From assembly GCA_022846095.1 (NCBI GenBank), contig AP025583.1:2418001-2482000 (forward strand): a stretch of DNA of 64,000 nt, read 5' to 3'. Position 1 is the stretch's first letter; each line of letters opens with the position of its first letter. The DNA comes from Oscillospiraceae bacterium (GTDB lineage: Bacteria > Bacillota > Clostridia > Oscillospirales > Oscillospiraceae). This document shows, piece after piece, positions 1 through 8,488 of the stretch. Below the pieces are notes generated by a model. The model had not been told where the DNA came from. It worked only from the letters and a program-made list of their open reading frames with translations, and did not search any database. Position numbers and translations under genes: made by a program.

Positions 1-773
1 TTCTGCTCACGCTGACGGCCTGCGGACGGGACTCCCGGCCCGGCCCCACGCCCGTTCCCGCCACCCCCACCCCGGCGGCCTCCGCCCTGCCCACCCCGGA
101 CTCCGCCGCCGACCGGCCCACGGTGCCCCGGGACGCGGCCGAGGGGATCGACTATCTCTACGATTTCCGCTTTTCGGAGCGGTACGACGGCCGGGTGTCC
201 GGCGACTTCTCCCTCACGCTGCCCGAGGGCACCTCCCCCGGCGATAACCCCCTCGCCCTGTACGGGCGGTACCGCAACGAGCTCTCCCAGGTGACCGGGA
301 CGCTCCACAGCGGGGACGGCATGGTGCCCTACAACCCCAAGACCTACCAATACGTGTTCGGCCCGGGCCGCCTGACGCTGGGCACCCACGCCTACGAGCC
401 GGACGATCTGGAGTTTATCGCCTACCTCTGGTCCGACATCCCCGGCGCGGCCACCGGCCGGGGCGTGGCCGTGGGCAGTACCGAGGGGGAGCTGTTGGAA
501 GCCTACGCCGAGAACCTGTATTATGTCAACAGGGAAGAGGCGGAGCCGGGCTGGATGGAGCCCATCGGGGACTTCGACTTCGACTGCGCCTACGTGTGGC
601 AGCCCTTCACCCCCGAAACCAACGAGATCCGGGACGTGGCGTTTTACCTGCGGGACGGAAAGGTGGCCGCCGTCGAACTGATCTCCCCCTACGAGCTGCG
701 CTATGTCTACGGCTACGACCGGGACGCGGGGCTTCGGTACGCCGAGGAGCGGCGGAGCGCCGGAATTCCATAA
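1..773 (+). CDS. Putative lipoprotein, 5' end outside window
   Basis: The reading frame is open from the window edge, so the start lies upstream. The first visible residues form the end of a lipoprotein signal (LLTLTACG, Cys as the lipidation site), followed by a Pro/Thr/Ala-rich linker typical of surface lipoproteins. The roughly 215-residue mature domain is acidic and rich in Tyr and Asp, with no motif I recognise. The GTG at 123 is in frame but falls after the lipobox, so it is not the true start. A strong hairpin follows the TAA directly. Role unknown; it is probably a membrane-anchored extracytoplasmic protein. Confidence 0.7.
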   Translation, partial: LLTLTACGRDSRPGPTPVPATPTPAASALPTPDSAADRPTVPRDAAEGIDYLYDFRFSERYDGRVSGDFSLTLPEGTSPGDNPLALYGRYRNELSQVTGTLHSGDGMVPYNPKTYQYVFGPGRLTLGTHAYEPDDLEFIAYLWSDIPGAATGRGVAVGSTEGELLEAYAENLYYVNREEAEPGWMEPIGDFDFDCAYVWQPFTPETNEIRDVAFYLRDGKVAAVELISPYELRYVYGYDRDAGLRYAEERRSAGIP

Positions 774-806
774 AAAGAGGGACGCGCCCGCGGGCGCGTC
801 CCTTTT
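772..806. terminator. Bidirectional rho-independent terminator
   Basis: A perfect GC-rich stem (779-802, arms GGGACGCGCCCG) is flanked by A5 on the left and T4 on the right. It can therefore end the lipoprotein transcript on + and the EamA transcript on -. Confidence 0.8.
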
Positions 807-811
807 CAGTC

Positions 812-833
812 CGGCGGGGGCTTACCCCCGCCG
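812..833. repeat. Hairpin between convergent genes
   Basis: A 9-bp inverted repeat (CGGCGGGGG / CCCCCGCCG) with a 4-nt loop lies just after the EamA stop codon. It has no T tract of its own, so it probably assists or precedes the adjacent terminator. Confidence 0.5.
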
Positions 834-835
834 TC

Positions 836-1741
836 TTATCCCTCTTCGGCCACAGCCTTGCGTTTGAACTGGAACTCGGACAGGAAGAGCCCCAGCATGG
901 TCAGGGCGGTGCCCAGGGCGGCCAGGGGGGTGATCCGCTCGTGCAGCACCAGGGCGGAGGTGAAGATGGTCACCACCGGCACCAGGTAGATGTACACGCT
1001 GGTCTTAACCGCGCCCAGCCGCCGCAGGGCGAAATTCCAGGTGACGAAGCAGGCCGCCGAGGCCCCCAGGCCCAGGTACAGGAGGTTGAGCAGGTTCACA
1101 GGCCGGGACAGGGCGGCGGCGTTGGGGTGGAAGCCCAGCAGGGGCAGGGCGGGCAGCATGAACACCAGCCCGTAGAGGAAGATGCGCCTCGTGGACTGGA
1201 TGGTGTTGTAGCCGAAGGCGCCGATCTTCCGGGTGAGCACCGAGTAGCACGACCACACCAGTGCGGCTAGCAGGGCGAGAATATCCCCGATGGGGTTAAG
1301 CTGGAGCACGGCGCTGCCGTTGTAGGTGATGATCACCACCCCCGCCAGCGCGGCGGCCAGCCCGGCGAAGAACTGGGGCCGCAGCCGCTCCCCCTCCAGG
1401 AAGAAGTGGGCCAAAATGGCGGTGAAGAGGGGCGAGACGGAGACCAGCACCCCCACGTTGGAGGCCATGGTGTAGGTCAGGGCGATGTTCTCCATGAGAA
1501 AGTAGAGGGTCACGCCGCACAGACCCGCCCCGGCGAAGTAAAATTCCTGCCGCCGCTCGGCAATCCGCAGCCGCCTGGGGCAGGCCAGGCACAGGGCCAG
1601 CGCCCCCAGCGAAAAGCGCAAAAAGAGGATCTCCACCGGCGACAGGGCGCGCAGCAGCACCTTGGTGGAGATGAACGTGGTGCCCCACACGATGATGGTG
1701 GCCAGGGCCGCCCCGTGCCCGGCGGCGGTGCTTTTATCCAT
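836..1741 (-). CDS. EamA/DMT-family transporter
   Basis: This 301-residue, very hydrophobic protein has about ten predicted membrane helices arranged as two EamA repeats. The first begins near residue 10 (GAALATIIVWGTTF, the usual G/W-containing start) and the second near residue 155 (GDILALLAALVWSCYSV). The family exports small metabolites such as amino acids or their analogues; the substrate cannot be read from sequence. The ATG at 1741 overlaps the stop codon of the upstream AraC gene by 8 bp, so the two are translationally coupled and the regulator probably controls this exporter. Family call is firm, substrate unknown. Confidence 0.9.
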   Translation of the reverse strand: MDKSTAAGHGAALATIIVWGTTFISTKVLLRALSPVEILFLRFSLGALALCLACPRRLRIAERRQEFYFAGAGLCGVTLYFLMENIALTYTMASNVGVLVSVSPLFTAILAHFFLEGERLRPQFFAGLAAALAGVVIITYNGSAVLQLNPIGDILALLAALVWSCYSVLTRKIGAFGYNTIQSTRRIFLYGLVFMLPALPLLGFHPNAAALSRPVNLLNLLYLGLGASAACFVTWNFALRRLGAVKTSVYIYLVPVVTIFTSALVLHERITPLAALGTALTMLGLFLSEFQFKRKAVAEEG

Positions 1742-2573
1742 GGCTGGCGCGCTCCTTTCCCTCCCCGGCGAAGACCGCCCGGTACTGGCTGGGCGTGAGG
1801 CCGATGAGGGTCTTAAAGTGGTTGGTAAAGTGGCTCTGGTCGGAAAAGCCGGTCTGGAGGGCGGCGTCCACGGGGCGCACCCCCTCCTCCAGCAGGCGCT
1901 TGGCCCGCTCGATGCGCAGGTTTTCCAGGTAGCGGTAGGGGGTGATCCCCTTCTCCCGGGCGAAGGCCCGCAGCAGGTAGCCCTTGGACAGGCCCGCCAC
2001 CGCCGCCAGCTCGTCCAGGGACACCGGCTGGCCGCAGCGCGCCTCCAGATGGGCGCACACCGCCTCCACCTCGGGCCTGGCGCCTGTGTCGGGGGGCGGC
2101 TCGTAGCCGCCGCACTCCTCCAGGAGCTGGCCGATCAGCAGCAGGAAGGCCTCCTCCTTGCGCAGATCCCGGCGCTCCCCCGCCGCCATGGCCCAGACCT
2201 CCCGCAGCAGCCCGGCCAGCTCGCTGCGGCAGAGCACCACCCGGCTCAGGCTGGGCAGGTAGCCCCTTCCCGTCACCTCGGCCACCGCCCGCTCCATCAC
2301 CGGGGCGGGCACGTTGAGGCAGCGCCAGTCCAGCGGGTACTCCCCCACCTGCTGGCAGGCGTGGACCACGCCGGGGCAGAAGACCACCAGGTCCCCCGGC
2401 CGGACCAGGTGGCGTTCCCCGCCGCACAGGGCGAAGCGCTCCCCGCTCTCGATGGCGCCGATGACATAGTGCTCATGAAAGTGGTCCGGAAATTTTTGCA
2501 CGATGCCCTTGAAATAATAGGCCTCCACGCCCAGATCCGGGTCGTAGTAGACCAGCCGCTTTTCCCGCTGCAT
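1734..2573 (-). CDS. AraC-family transcriptional regulator (cupin sensor)
   Basis: This 279-residue protein has an N-terminal cupin-like sensor domain (residues 5-140, with FPDHFHEHYVIG and PGDLVVFCPGVVHAC as the beta-barrel motifs). Two C-terminal helix-turn-helix motifs of the AraC/XylS type follow (SLDELAAVAGLSKGYLLRAF, then ALQTGFSDQSHFTNHFK). The chosen ATG at 2573 has GGAGG at good spacing. An in-frame start 48 bp upstream would run through the leader hairpin and lacks a ribosome site. It is first gene of a two-gene unit with the EamA transporter, and the simplest reading is ligand-dependent control of that exporter. Confidence 0.9.
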   Translation of the reverse strand: MQREKRLVYYDPDLGVEAYYFKGIVQKFPDHFHEHYVIGAIESGERFALCGGERHLVRPGDLVVFCPGVVHACQQVGEYPLDWRCLNVPAPVMERAVAEVTGRGYLPSLSRVVLCRSELAGLLREVWAMAAGERRDLRKEEAFLLLIGQLLEECGGYEPPPDTGARPEVEAVCAHLEARCGQPVSLDELAAVAGLSKGYLLRAFAREKGITPYRYLENLRIERAKRLLEEGVRPVDAALQTGFSDQSHFTNHFKTLIGLTPSQYRAVFAGEGKERASHG

Positions 2574-2591
2574 TCCGCCACCTCCATGAAA

Positions 2592-2619
2592 GGCGGGCCG
2601 GATCCCTCTCCGGCCCGCC
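2592..2619. promoter_or_regulatory. Leader inverted repeat before AraC-EamA unit
   Basis: A perfect 10-bp inverted repeat (GGCGGGCCGG ... CCGGCCCGCC) with an 8-nt loop lies 19-46 bp upstream of the AraC start. Depending on the transcript start, it could be a DNA operator or a strong 5'-leader hairpin. An AT-rich stretch at 2630-2645 further upstream may hold the promoter. Confidence 0.45.
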
Positions 2620-2733
2620 AAAAGTCTACCATATATAAATTACCGTTTCTTGTACGATATTCACCTCGGGTTTAGAACGCCCCGGATTCTGCGCATACTA
2701 CGGGCGGACCCAAAAGCGGAAAGGAGATTTTTT

Positions 2734-2934
2734 ATGGACACCTTCAACCCTCTCTCGGATCTGCCCATGGGCTTCGGCATGGCCCTGGCCCAGGACGTAA
2801 ACGCCATGGAGCACTTCTCCTCCCTCTCGCCCGACGAGCAGCGGCGGGTCATCGACGGCACCCACTCCATCACTTCCAAGCCGGAGATGCAGTCCTACGT
2901 CCACTCCCTCATCGGCGTCTGGGACCACCTGTAG
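2734..2934 (+). CDS. Small conserved-looking protein, 66 aa
   Basis: The protein starts MDTFNPLSDLPMGFGMA and contains the segment SLSPDEQRRVIDGTHS, then ends VHSLIGVWDHL. The start at 2734 follows AAAGGAG with 7-nt spacing, so the gene is very likely real. It is cytosolic-looking, with no signal or membrane segment. Small proteins with an N-terminal 'PMGFGMALAQ...AMEHFSSL' block occur widely in clostridial genomes with no known function, as I recall. It stands alone between two divergent minus-strand units and is followed by a GC hairpin. Confidence 0.75.
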   Translation: MDTFNPLSDLPMGFGMALAQDVNAMEHFSSLSPDEQRRVIDGTHSITSKPEMQSYVHSLIGVWDHL

Positions 2935-2941
2935 TGTCCCG

Positions 2942-2960
2942 CGGGCCGCGCGGCGGCCCG
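2942..2960. terminator. Candidate weak terminator
   Basis: An 8-bp perfect stem (CGGGCCGC / GCGGCCCG) with a 3-nt loop lies between the 66-aa gene and the convergent aldo/keto reductase gene. It has no clear T tract on either side, so efficiency is doubtful. Confidence 0.4.
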
Positions 2961-2973
2961 TACATATCACGGA

Positions 2974-4119
2974 TTAATGTTCGTCGTCGGGCAGCGCGTC
3001 CAGCTCGGACTGGAGCCGCGCCAGGTCCCTGCGGATGTCGATGCTCTGAGGGCAGAGCTTCTCGCAGGCCCCGCAGCCCACGCAGTTTTTGGCCCTGGCC
3101 TCGTCCTTGATCTCAAACTTCCAGGACTGCACCGCCCCCGCGGTGTTCTGGTACATGCCGTACTGGTTCCAGATGCGGAAGTTCACCGGGATGTCCACCC
3201 CGCTGGGGCAGGGCATACAGTAGCGGCAGCCGGTGCAGGGGTTGTTGGTGCGGCTCAGGATGGCGGCGGCGGTCTCCTCCACGGCGGCGTGTTCCGCCCG
3301 CGTCAGGGGCCGCAGGTCGTCGAAGGTGGCCAGGTTCTCCTCCAGCTGCTCCATGCTGGACATGCCGCTGAGCACCGTCATCACGTTGGGCAGATCGGCC
3401 GCCCAGCGCAGGGCCCAGGCCGCGTTGGACCATTCGGGGTGCTCCCGGCGGAAGGCGCCCAGCACCGCGTCGGGCAGCTGGGCCAGCCCGCCGCCCCGGA
3501 CGGGCTCCATGATGATCACGGGCACCTCCTGGGACGCGGCCAGCTCGTAGCCCTTCATGCTGGCCTGCTCCTCGGCGTCGGTGTCCATGTAGTTGAGCTG
3601 GATTTGGCAGAAATCCCACTTGTGGTGGGCCAGAATCTGGGCAAAGGCGGCGTACCCGTCGTGGAAGGAGAAGCCGAAGCGCTTAATTTTCCCCTGCCGC
3701 TGCAGCTCCAGGCACCAGTCCACCACGCCCAGATCCACCATCTTCTGAAAGCGGGGGCCGTTCAGGGTGTGCAGCAGGTAGAAGTCGAAGTACTCCACGC
3801 CCAGGCGCTTGCGCTGCTGCTCGAAGAAATCCTTGGCATCGTCCAGCGTCTCCACCGCGTAGGTGGGCAGCTTGGTGGCCAGGTAGAAGCTCTCCCGGTC
3901 CCACTTGGCGATGGCTTTGCCCAAAAAGGGCTCACAGGCCCCGCTGTGGTAGCCCCAGGCGGTGTCGAAGTAGTTGATCCCCGCCTGCTTGGCGCGGTTG
4001 AGCATCCGCTCGGCCTCGGGCTCGTCGATGGAGCCGTCCGCCCGCTTGGGGAAGCGCATGCAGCCGAAGCCCAGCAGTGAGGGCTGCGCCCCCAGGTTGT
4101 CCCAGTTCCGGTATTCCAT
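2974..4119 (-). CDS. Aldo/keto reductase with C-terminal 2[4Fe-4S] ferredoxin domain
   Basis: This 381-residue protein is an AKR TIM barrel with the catalytic set visible: Asp52 and Tyr57 in FDTAWGY, Lys in ATKLP and His in LLHTLNG. After about residue 290 come two four-Cys clusters (CTGCRYCMPCP and CVGCGACEKLCP) that should bind [4Fe-4S] centres. This architecture is common in anaerobes, where the Fe-S domain may feed electrons from ferredoxin rather than NAD(P)H. The substrate is unknown. The ATG at 4119 is chosen over a TTG at 4125 because GGAGGA sits 8 nt before it. The gene has its own strong promoter and no operon partners. Confidence 0.92.
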   Translation of the reverse strand: MEYRNWDNLGAQPSLLGFGCMRFPKRADGSIDEPEAERMLNRAKQAGINYFDTAWGYHSGACEPFLGKAIAKWDRESFYLATKLPTYAVETLDDAKDFFEQQRKRLGVEYFDFYLLHTLNGPRFQKMVDLGVVDWCLELQRQGKIKRFGFSFHDGYAAFAQILAHHKWDFCQIQLNYMDTDAEEQASMKGYELAASQEVPVIIMEPVRGGGLAQLPDAVLGAFRREHPEWSNAAWALRWAADLPNVMTVLSGMSSMEQLEENLATFDDLRPLTRAEHAAVEETAAAILSRTNNPCTGCRYCMPCPSGVDIPVNFRIWNQYGMYQNTAGAVQSWKFEIKDEARAKNCVGCGACEKLCPQSIDIRRDLARLQSELDALPDDEH

Positions 4120-4155
4120 GTCCAATCTCCTCCGTTTTTATGAATCATTATCCAT

Positions 4156-4184
4156 ATTGTAGCACGGCGGCGCGGGCCTGTCCA
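4156..4184 (-). promoter_or_regulatory. SigA-type promoter of the aldo/keto reductase
   Basis: Read on the minus strand: -35 TGGACA (4184-4179), a 17-nt spacer, and TACAAT (4161-4156) with an extended TGC before the -10. Five of six bases match in each box. Confidence 0.75.
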
Positions 4185-4233
4185 CGCACAAAATCCGCCC
4201 GGGGCGCGTAAAATGGGCGGAGGAGGTGGTGTT

Positions 4234-4479
4234 ATGCAGGCGGATTGCAGCCAGGGCGGCGAGGCGCTGATCGCCCTGGCCGCCCTGGTCTCCTTTCAGC
4301 TCTCGCAGGGCAGAAGCGCCGACGACCTGGCCGTGATGGCAGCCTTCTTCTCGGTGCTGGGCGACAATCTGGCCCTCATCGCTGCCCGGCGGGTCGTCTG
4401 TGAAGCCGAGGCGGCCCGGCGCCTGGAGGCATGTAAAAACTCGGTAAAGCCGATTGATAATGCGCCGGAAACCGAGTAA
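4234..4479 (+). CDS. Small helical protein (DUF6774-like), 81 aa
   Basis: This short, mostly helical protein contains LIALAALVSFQLSQGRSADDLAVMAAFFSVLGDNLALIAA, a pattern I associate with a family of small clostridial proteins of unknown function (DUF6774-like; a recollection, not a search). The start at 4234 has AGGAGG seven bases upstream. The gene lies 36 bp before the ppx-like gene and is probably its operon leader. A role in polyphosphate metabolism is suggested only by position. Confidence 0.7.
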   Translation: MQADCSQGGEALIALAALVSFQLSQGRSADDLAVMAAFFSVLGDNLALIAARRVVCEAEAARRLEACKNSVKPIDNAPETE

Positions 4480-4515
4480 AATAAAGCCAAAGGATAAGAA
4501 AGCGAGGCGCTTGCC

Positions 4516-5433
4516 ATGAAATGCGGCGTTGTGGACGTGGGCTCCAACACCATCCGTCTGTCCATCTACCACTGCGAGGGGGAGCGGATCAAGCTGCTGC
4601 TCAACAAAAAGGAGATGGCCGGGCTGGCCGGCTATGTCAAAGACGGGGCGCTTTCGGGCGGCGGTATCCAGGCGGCCTGCCGGGTGCTCTCCGGCTTCCG
4701 GGCCCTGCTGGACAACTTCGGTATTCCCGACCTGTACGTCTTCGGCACCGCCTCCCTGCGCAACATCGCCAACACCGAGCAGGCCCTGGACGCCATCCGG
4801 GAGGCCACGGGCCTGCGGGTGGACGTGCTCACCGGCGCGGAGGAGGCCCGGCTCTCCTTCCTGGGCGCCGCCGCGGGGGGCGGGGCCCCCTCCGGCCTGC
4901 TGGCCGACATCGGCGGCGGCTCCACCGAGCTGGTGGTCTACGAAAACGGGGCCATCCGCTCCGGGTGCAGCCTGCCCGTGGGCTCCCTCTCCCTCTACGC
5001 CCGGCACGTGGACGGCCTCTTCCCCACCCCGGAGGAGCGCCGGGCCATCCGGGAAAGCGTGGCCCGTGAGCTGGAAAAGGCCAAGACCGCCGGGGCCAGG
5101 TGCAAACACCTCACCGGCGTGGGGGGCACCATCCGGGCGGCGGCCAAGCTGTGCAACGGCGCCGCCGGGGCCGACCCGGACAACCGGGTCATCCCGGTGG
5201 AGGAGATCCGCGCCCTCTACAAGGGCCTGAAGAAGGGGGACAAGGACACCCTGCGCCAGATCCTCCGCGCCACCCCCGACCGGGTGCACACCATCCTGCC
5301 CGGGCTCGTCATCCTGAACTGCGTGCTCAAGTGCTACGGGGTGGAGACCGTGTCGGTCAGCGACAGCGGCGTGCGGGAGGGCTACCTCCTCAGCCGCGTC
5401 ATCCGCGGGGAGGGGGGGTCCCATGCCGGGTAA
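4516..5433 (+). CDS. Ppx/GppA-type exopolyphosphatase
   Basis: The protein is 305 residues long, the usual length of short Firmicute Ppx/GppA proteins. It belongs to the ASKHA phosphatase fold, with the phosphate-1 motif DVGSNTIRLSIY near residue 6 and the phosphate-2 motif LADIGGGSTELVVYE near residue 130. The expected role is hydrolysis of terminal phosphates from polyphosphate, possibly also of guanosine pentaphosphate. Its last 11 bp overlap the start of ppk1, so degradation and synthesis of polyphosphate are made from one transcript. The upstream ribosome site is weak. Confidence 0.92.
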   Translation: MKCGVVDVGSNTIRLSIYHCEGERIKLLLNKKEMAGLAGYVKDGALSGGGIQAACRVLSGFRALLDNFGIPDLYVFGTASLRNIANTEQALDAIREATGLRVDVLTGAEEARLSFLGAAAGGGAPSGLLADIGGGSTELVVYENGAIRSGCSLPVGSLSLYARHVDGLFPTPEERRAIRESVARELEKAKTAGARCKHLTGVGGTIRAAAKLCNGAAGADPDNRVIPVEEIRALYKGLKKGDKDTLRQILRATPDRVHTILPGLVILNCVLKCYGVETVSVSDSGVREGYLLSRVIRGEGGSHAG

Positions 5434-7585
5434 CGGCCGTGGGGTGGACACCCGCTACACCCAGGACCGGGAGCTGAGCTGGCTGCGCTTCAACGAGCGG
5501 GTGATGGACGAGGCGTGGGACGAGGACGTGCCCCTCTTTGAGCGGCTCAGGTTCGCCGCCATCTTCACCAGCAATCTGGACGAGTTCTTTATGATCCGGG
5601 TGGGCAGCATCTACGACATGTCCCTGCTCAAGCAGCCCCACGCGGACAACAAGAGCGGCCTGACCCCGGCGGAGCAGCTCCGGGCCATCTTCAAGGCTGC
5701 CGCCCCCCTCTACAAGGGCCGGGACAAGCTGATGGCCGCGCTGGAGACCCGCCTGCGGGCCTGCAATATCTGCCGGCTGTCCACCGGGGAGCTGGACGTG
5801 AAGGAGCGCAAGCAGGTGGAGCGCTACTTCAAGGACTATATCCTGCCCGTCCTCTCCCCCCAGGTGGTGGACGCCCACCACCCCTTCCCCCACCTGCCCA
5901 ACAAGTCCCTCAACGTGGCGCTGGCCCTGCGGCGGGGCGGGGAGGCCCGCTTCGGCCTGGTGCCCGTGCCCAAGGCCCTGCCCCCCTATCTGCTGCTGCC
6001 CGAGCGGGGGCTGCGCTACGTGCTCACCGAGCAGATCGTGCTGGAGTACGCGGACACCCTCTTCGACGCCTACCAGGTGGCCGAGAAGTGCATTATCTCG
6101 GTCACCCGCAACGCCGACATCAGCCCCGAGGACGAGGACTATGAGCTGGGGGACGACTTCCGCCAGCACATGAAGCGCCTGCTGAAAAAGCGCGCCCGGC
6201 TCTCCCCGGTGCGCCTGGAAATCCAGGGGGAGGCCGGGGAGGGGCTGACGGCCTATCTCTGCCAGCGGCTCAGCCTGCCCCGGGAGCAGATCTTCCGCTC
6301 CAAATGCCCCCTGGCCATGGACTACGTCTACGCCCTGGAGGGCAAGCTCCCGCCCGAGTCGGCCGCCGCGCTGTGCTACCCGCCCTACGTCCCCCGCTGG
6401 CCCGCCGGGCTGGTGAAGGGTGAGAAGATCATCCCCCAGATCCTGCGGCGGGACGCGCTGTGCTACTACCCCTACCACGCCATGGACCCCTTCCTCCAGC
6501 TGGTGCGGGAGGCCGCCAACGACCCGGAGGTCCTGTCCATCAAAATCACCATCTACCGCCTGGCCTCCAAGGCCAAGCTCATCGAGTACCTGGCCGCCGC
6601 CGCCGAGAACGGCAAGGACGTGACCGTGCTGATGGAGCTGCGGGCCCGCTTCGACGAACAGAACAACATCGCCTGGGCCGAGCGTCTGGAGGACGCGGGC
6701 TGCACCGTCCTGTACGGCTTTGAGGAGGTCAAGGTCCACTCCAAGATCTGCCTCATCACCCGGCGGGAGCGCACCCACATCCAGTACATCACCCAGATCG
6801 GCACCGGGAACTACAACGAAAAGACCGCCAGGCTCTACACCGACTTCTGCCTCATGACGGCCTCCCCCGCCATCGGGGCGGACGCCACCACTTTTTTCCA
6901 GAACATGTCCACCTCCAACCTGCACGGGGAGTACCGCCACCTGCTGGTGGCCCCCCACAGCCTCAAGCCCCGGCTCCTGGCCCTGATGGACGGGGAGATC
7001 GCCAAGGCCAGGGCGGGCCGGCGGGGGCGGATCTTCCTCAAGGTCAACTCGGTCACCGACCGGGAGCTGATCGACAAGCTCTCCGAGGCCAGCGTGGCCG
7101 GGGTCCAAATCTGCATGAACGTGCGGGGGATCTGCTGCCTGCGCCCCGGCGTGCCCGGACTGACCGACAACATCCGGGTGTTCTCCGTGGTGGGCCGCTT
7201 CCTGGAGCACCCCCGCGTGTTCGCCTTCGGCGAGGGGGAGGACGCCAAGGTCTACCTCGGCTCCGCCGACTTCATGACCCGGAACACCGAGCGGCGGGTG
7301 GAGATCGCCTGCCCCGTGCTGGACCCCGGCGTGCGGCGGCAGCTGCGGCACTATGTGGAGCTGCTGTGCGCCGACAACGTGAAGGCCCGCGCCCTGGGCC
7401 CGGACGGGGTCTACGCCCCCATCCCCCGCCGGGGCGACCCGCCGCTGGACGCCCAGCTGGCCATGATGGAGGAGGCCGGGCGGGAGGAGGCCGCCGCCCC
7501 GCCCCATACCCCCGCGCCCCAGAGCACCCGTGGGAGCCGCCCGCTGGGCAGGCTGCTGGACCGGCTCAGGCGGAAGAGAGGATAA
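5423..7585 (+). CDS. ppk1: Polyphosphate kinase 1
   Basis: This 720-residue protein has full-length Ppk1 architecture: N-terminal helical domain (RELSWLRFNERVMDEA), head domain, and two phospholipase-D-like C-terminal domains. The phosphohistidine is expected at His439 (EVKVHSKICLITR), and the second conserved His is His596 (GRFLEHPRVFAF). The enzyme moves the gamma-phosphate of ATP onto polyphosphate, reversibly. The start overlaps the ppx stop by 11 bp. The tail after residue 690 is a Pro/Ala/Arg-rich extension not needed for catalysis. Pairing with ppx suggests a self-contained polyphosphate store module. Confidence 0.97.
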   Translation: MPGNGRGVDTRYTQDRELSWLRFNERVMDEAWDEDVPLFERLRFAAIFTSNLDEFFMIRVGSIYDMSLLKQPHADNKSGLTPAEQLRAIFKAAAPLYKGRDKLMAALETRLRACNICRLSTGELDVKERKQVERYFKDYILPVLSPQVVDAHHPFPHLPNKSLNVALALRRGGEARFGLVPVPKALPPYLLLPERGLRYVLTEQIVLEYADTLFDAYQVAEKCIISVTRNADISPEDEDYELGDDFRQHMKRLLKKRARLSPVRLEIQGEAGEGLTAYLCQRLSLPREQIFRSKCPLAMDYVYALEGKLPPESAAALCYPPYVPRWPAGLVKGEKIIPQILRRDALCYYPYHAMDPFLQLVREAANDPEVLSIKITIYRLASKAKLIEYLAAAAENGKDVTVLMELRARFDEQNNIAWAERLEDAGCTVLYGFEEVKVHSKICLITRRERTHIQYITQIGTGNYNEKTARLYTDFCLMTASPAIGADATTFFQNMSTSNLHGEYRHLLVAPHSLKPRLLALMDGEIAKARAGRRGRIFLKVNSVTDRELIDKLSEASVAGVQICMNVRGICCLRPGVPGLTDNIRVFSVVGRFLEHPRVFAFGEGEDAKVYLGSADFMTRNTERRVEIACPVLDPGVRRQLRHYVELLCADNVKARALGPDGVYAPIPRRGDPPLDAQLAMMEEAGREEAAAPPHTPAPQSTRGSRPLGRLLDRLRRKRG

Positions 7586-7591
7586 GCACGC

Positions 7592-8401
7592 ATGATATTT
7601 AACGCCAGAAACGGTATTCTGCCGCTGGACGGCACCGACATGGACTATATCCGCTTCGGAAGCGGCGGGGAAACCCTGGTGGTGGTTCCGGGCCTGGGCG
7701 ACGGGCTGAAAACGGCCCGGGGCACCGCCCTGTTCTTCGCGGTGATGTACCGGGCCTTCGCCCGACGCTATACCGTCTATGTGTTCAGCCGGAAAAACCG
7801 GCTGGAGGAGGGCTGCTCCACCCGGGATATGGCGCGGGATTTGAAAACCGCCATGGATACCCTGGGGCTGGACGGCGCCCACATCCTGGGGGTGTCCCTG
7901 GGCGGCATGATCGCCCAGCACCTGGCTGTGGATTTTCCCGGGGCGGTGAAAAAGCTGGCCCTGGCGGTCACCGCCGCCCGGCCCACCGAGCCGCTGCGGG
8001 CGGTGGTGGGGAACTGGATCCGCCTGGCCGGGGCGGGCGACTACCGGGGCCTGCTGATCGACACGGCGGAGCGCTCCTACTCCGAGCGGCGGCTCAGGAC
8101 CTACCGGCCGCTCTACCCTCTGGTGACCAGGATCGGAAAGCCCAAGGACTTTGGCCGGTTTATCCTCCAGGCCCGGGCCTGCCTGGGCCACGACTGCTAT
8201 GATTCGCTGGACAAAATCACCTGCCCCACCCTGGTCATCGGCGGCGGCCGGGACAGGATCGTGGGCCCGGAGGCCTCCGTGGAGCTGGCCGGGCGCATCG
8301 GCTCCGCCGGGCTGTATCTGTACGGGGAACTCGGCCATGCCGCCTATGAGGAGGCCGGGGATTTTAACCGCAGGGTGCTGGATTTTTTCGGCTCCTCTTA
8401 G
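7592..8401 (+). CDS. Alpha/beta-hydrolase fold protein
   Basis: This 269-residue protein has the nucleophile elbow GVSLGG with Ser102, an acid candidate in GGGRDRIVG (near residue 222) and His in GELGHAAYEE (near residue 250), making a complete catalytic triad. No signal peptide is seen, so it is cytosolic. The gene starts 6 bp after the ppk1 stop and is the last gene of the polyphosphate operon. The substrate (ester, thioester or similar) is unknown, and linkage to polyphosphate is positional only. Confidence 0.88.
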   Translation: MIFNARNGILPLDGTDMDYIRFGSGGETLVVVPGLGDGLKTARGTALFFAVMYRAFARRYTVYVFSRKNRLEEGCSTRDMARDLKTAMDTLGLDGAHILGVSLGGMIAQHLAVDFPGAVKKLALAVTAARPTEPLRAVVGNWIRLAGAGDYRGLLIDTAERSYSERRLRTYRPLYPLVTRIGKPKDFGRFILQARACLGHDCYDSLDKITCPTLVIGGGRDRIVGPEASVELAGRIGSAGLYLYGELGHAAYEEAGDFNRRVLDFFGSS

Positions 8402-8448
8402 CCGCCCTGTATAAGCCCCCCGAACGAACTTATTCCCCCTACGCAAGA

Positions 8449-8483
8449 ACCCCCCGGCGCGGCAAATTGCCGCGTCGGGGGGT
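8449..8483. terminator. Shared terminator between convergent operons
   Basis: A long stem (CCCCCCGGCGCGGCAA against TTGCCGCGTCGGGGGG, one wobble) with a 2-3 nt loop. It lies between the stop of the hydrolase gene and the stop of the minus-strand exported-protein gene and can serve both. Confidence 0.75.
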
Positions 8484-8488
8484 CGCAT

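Noticed and set aside
5399-8488. Very long open frame on the strand opposite ppk1 and the hydrolase gene
   Set aside because: It is a by-product of high GC codon use. Its translation is Gly/Gln/His/Val-rich low complexity with no domain, and it runs antisense to clear ppk1 and hydrolase genes.
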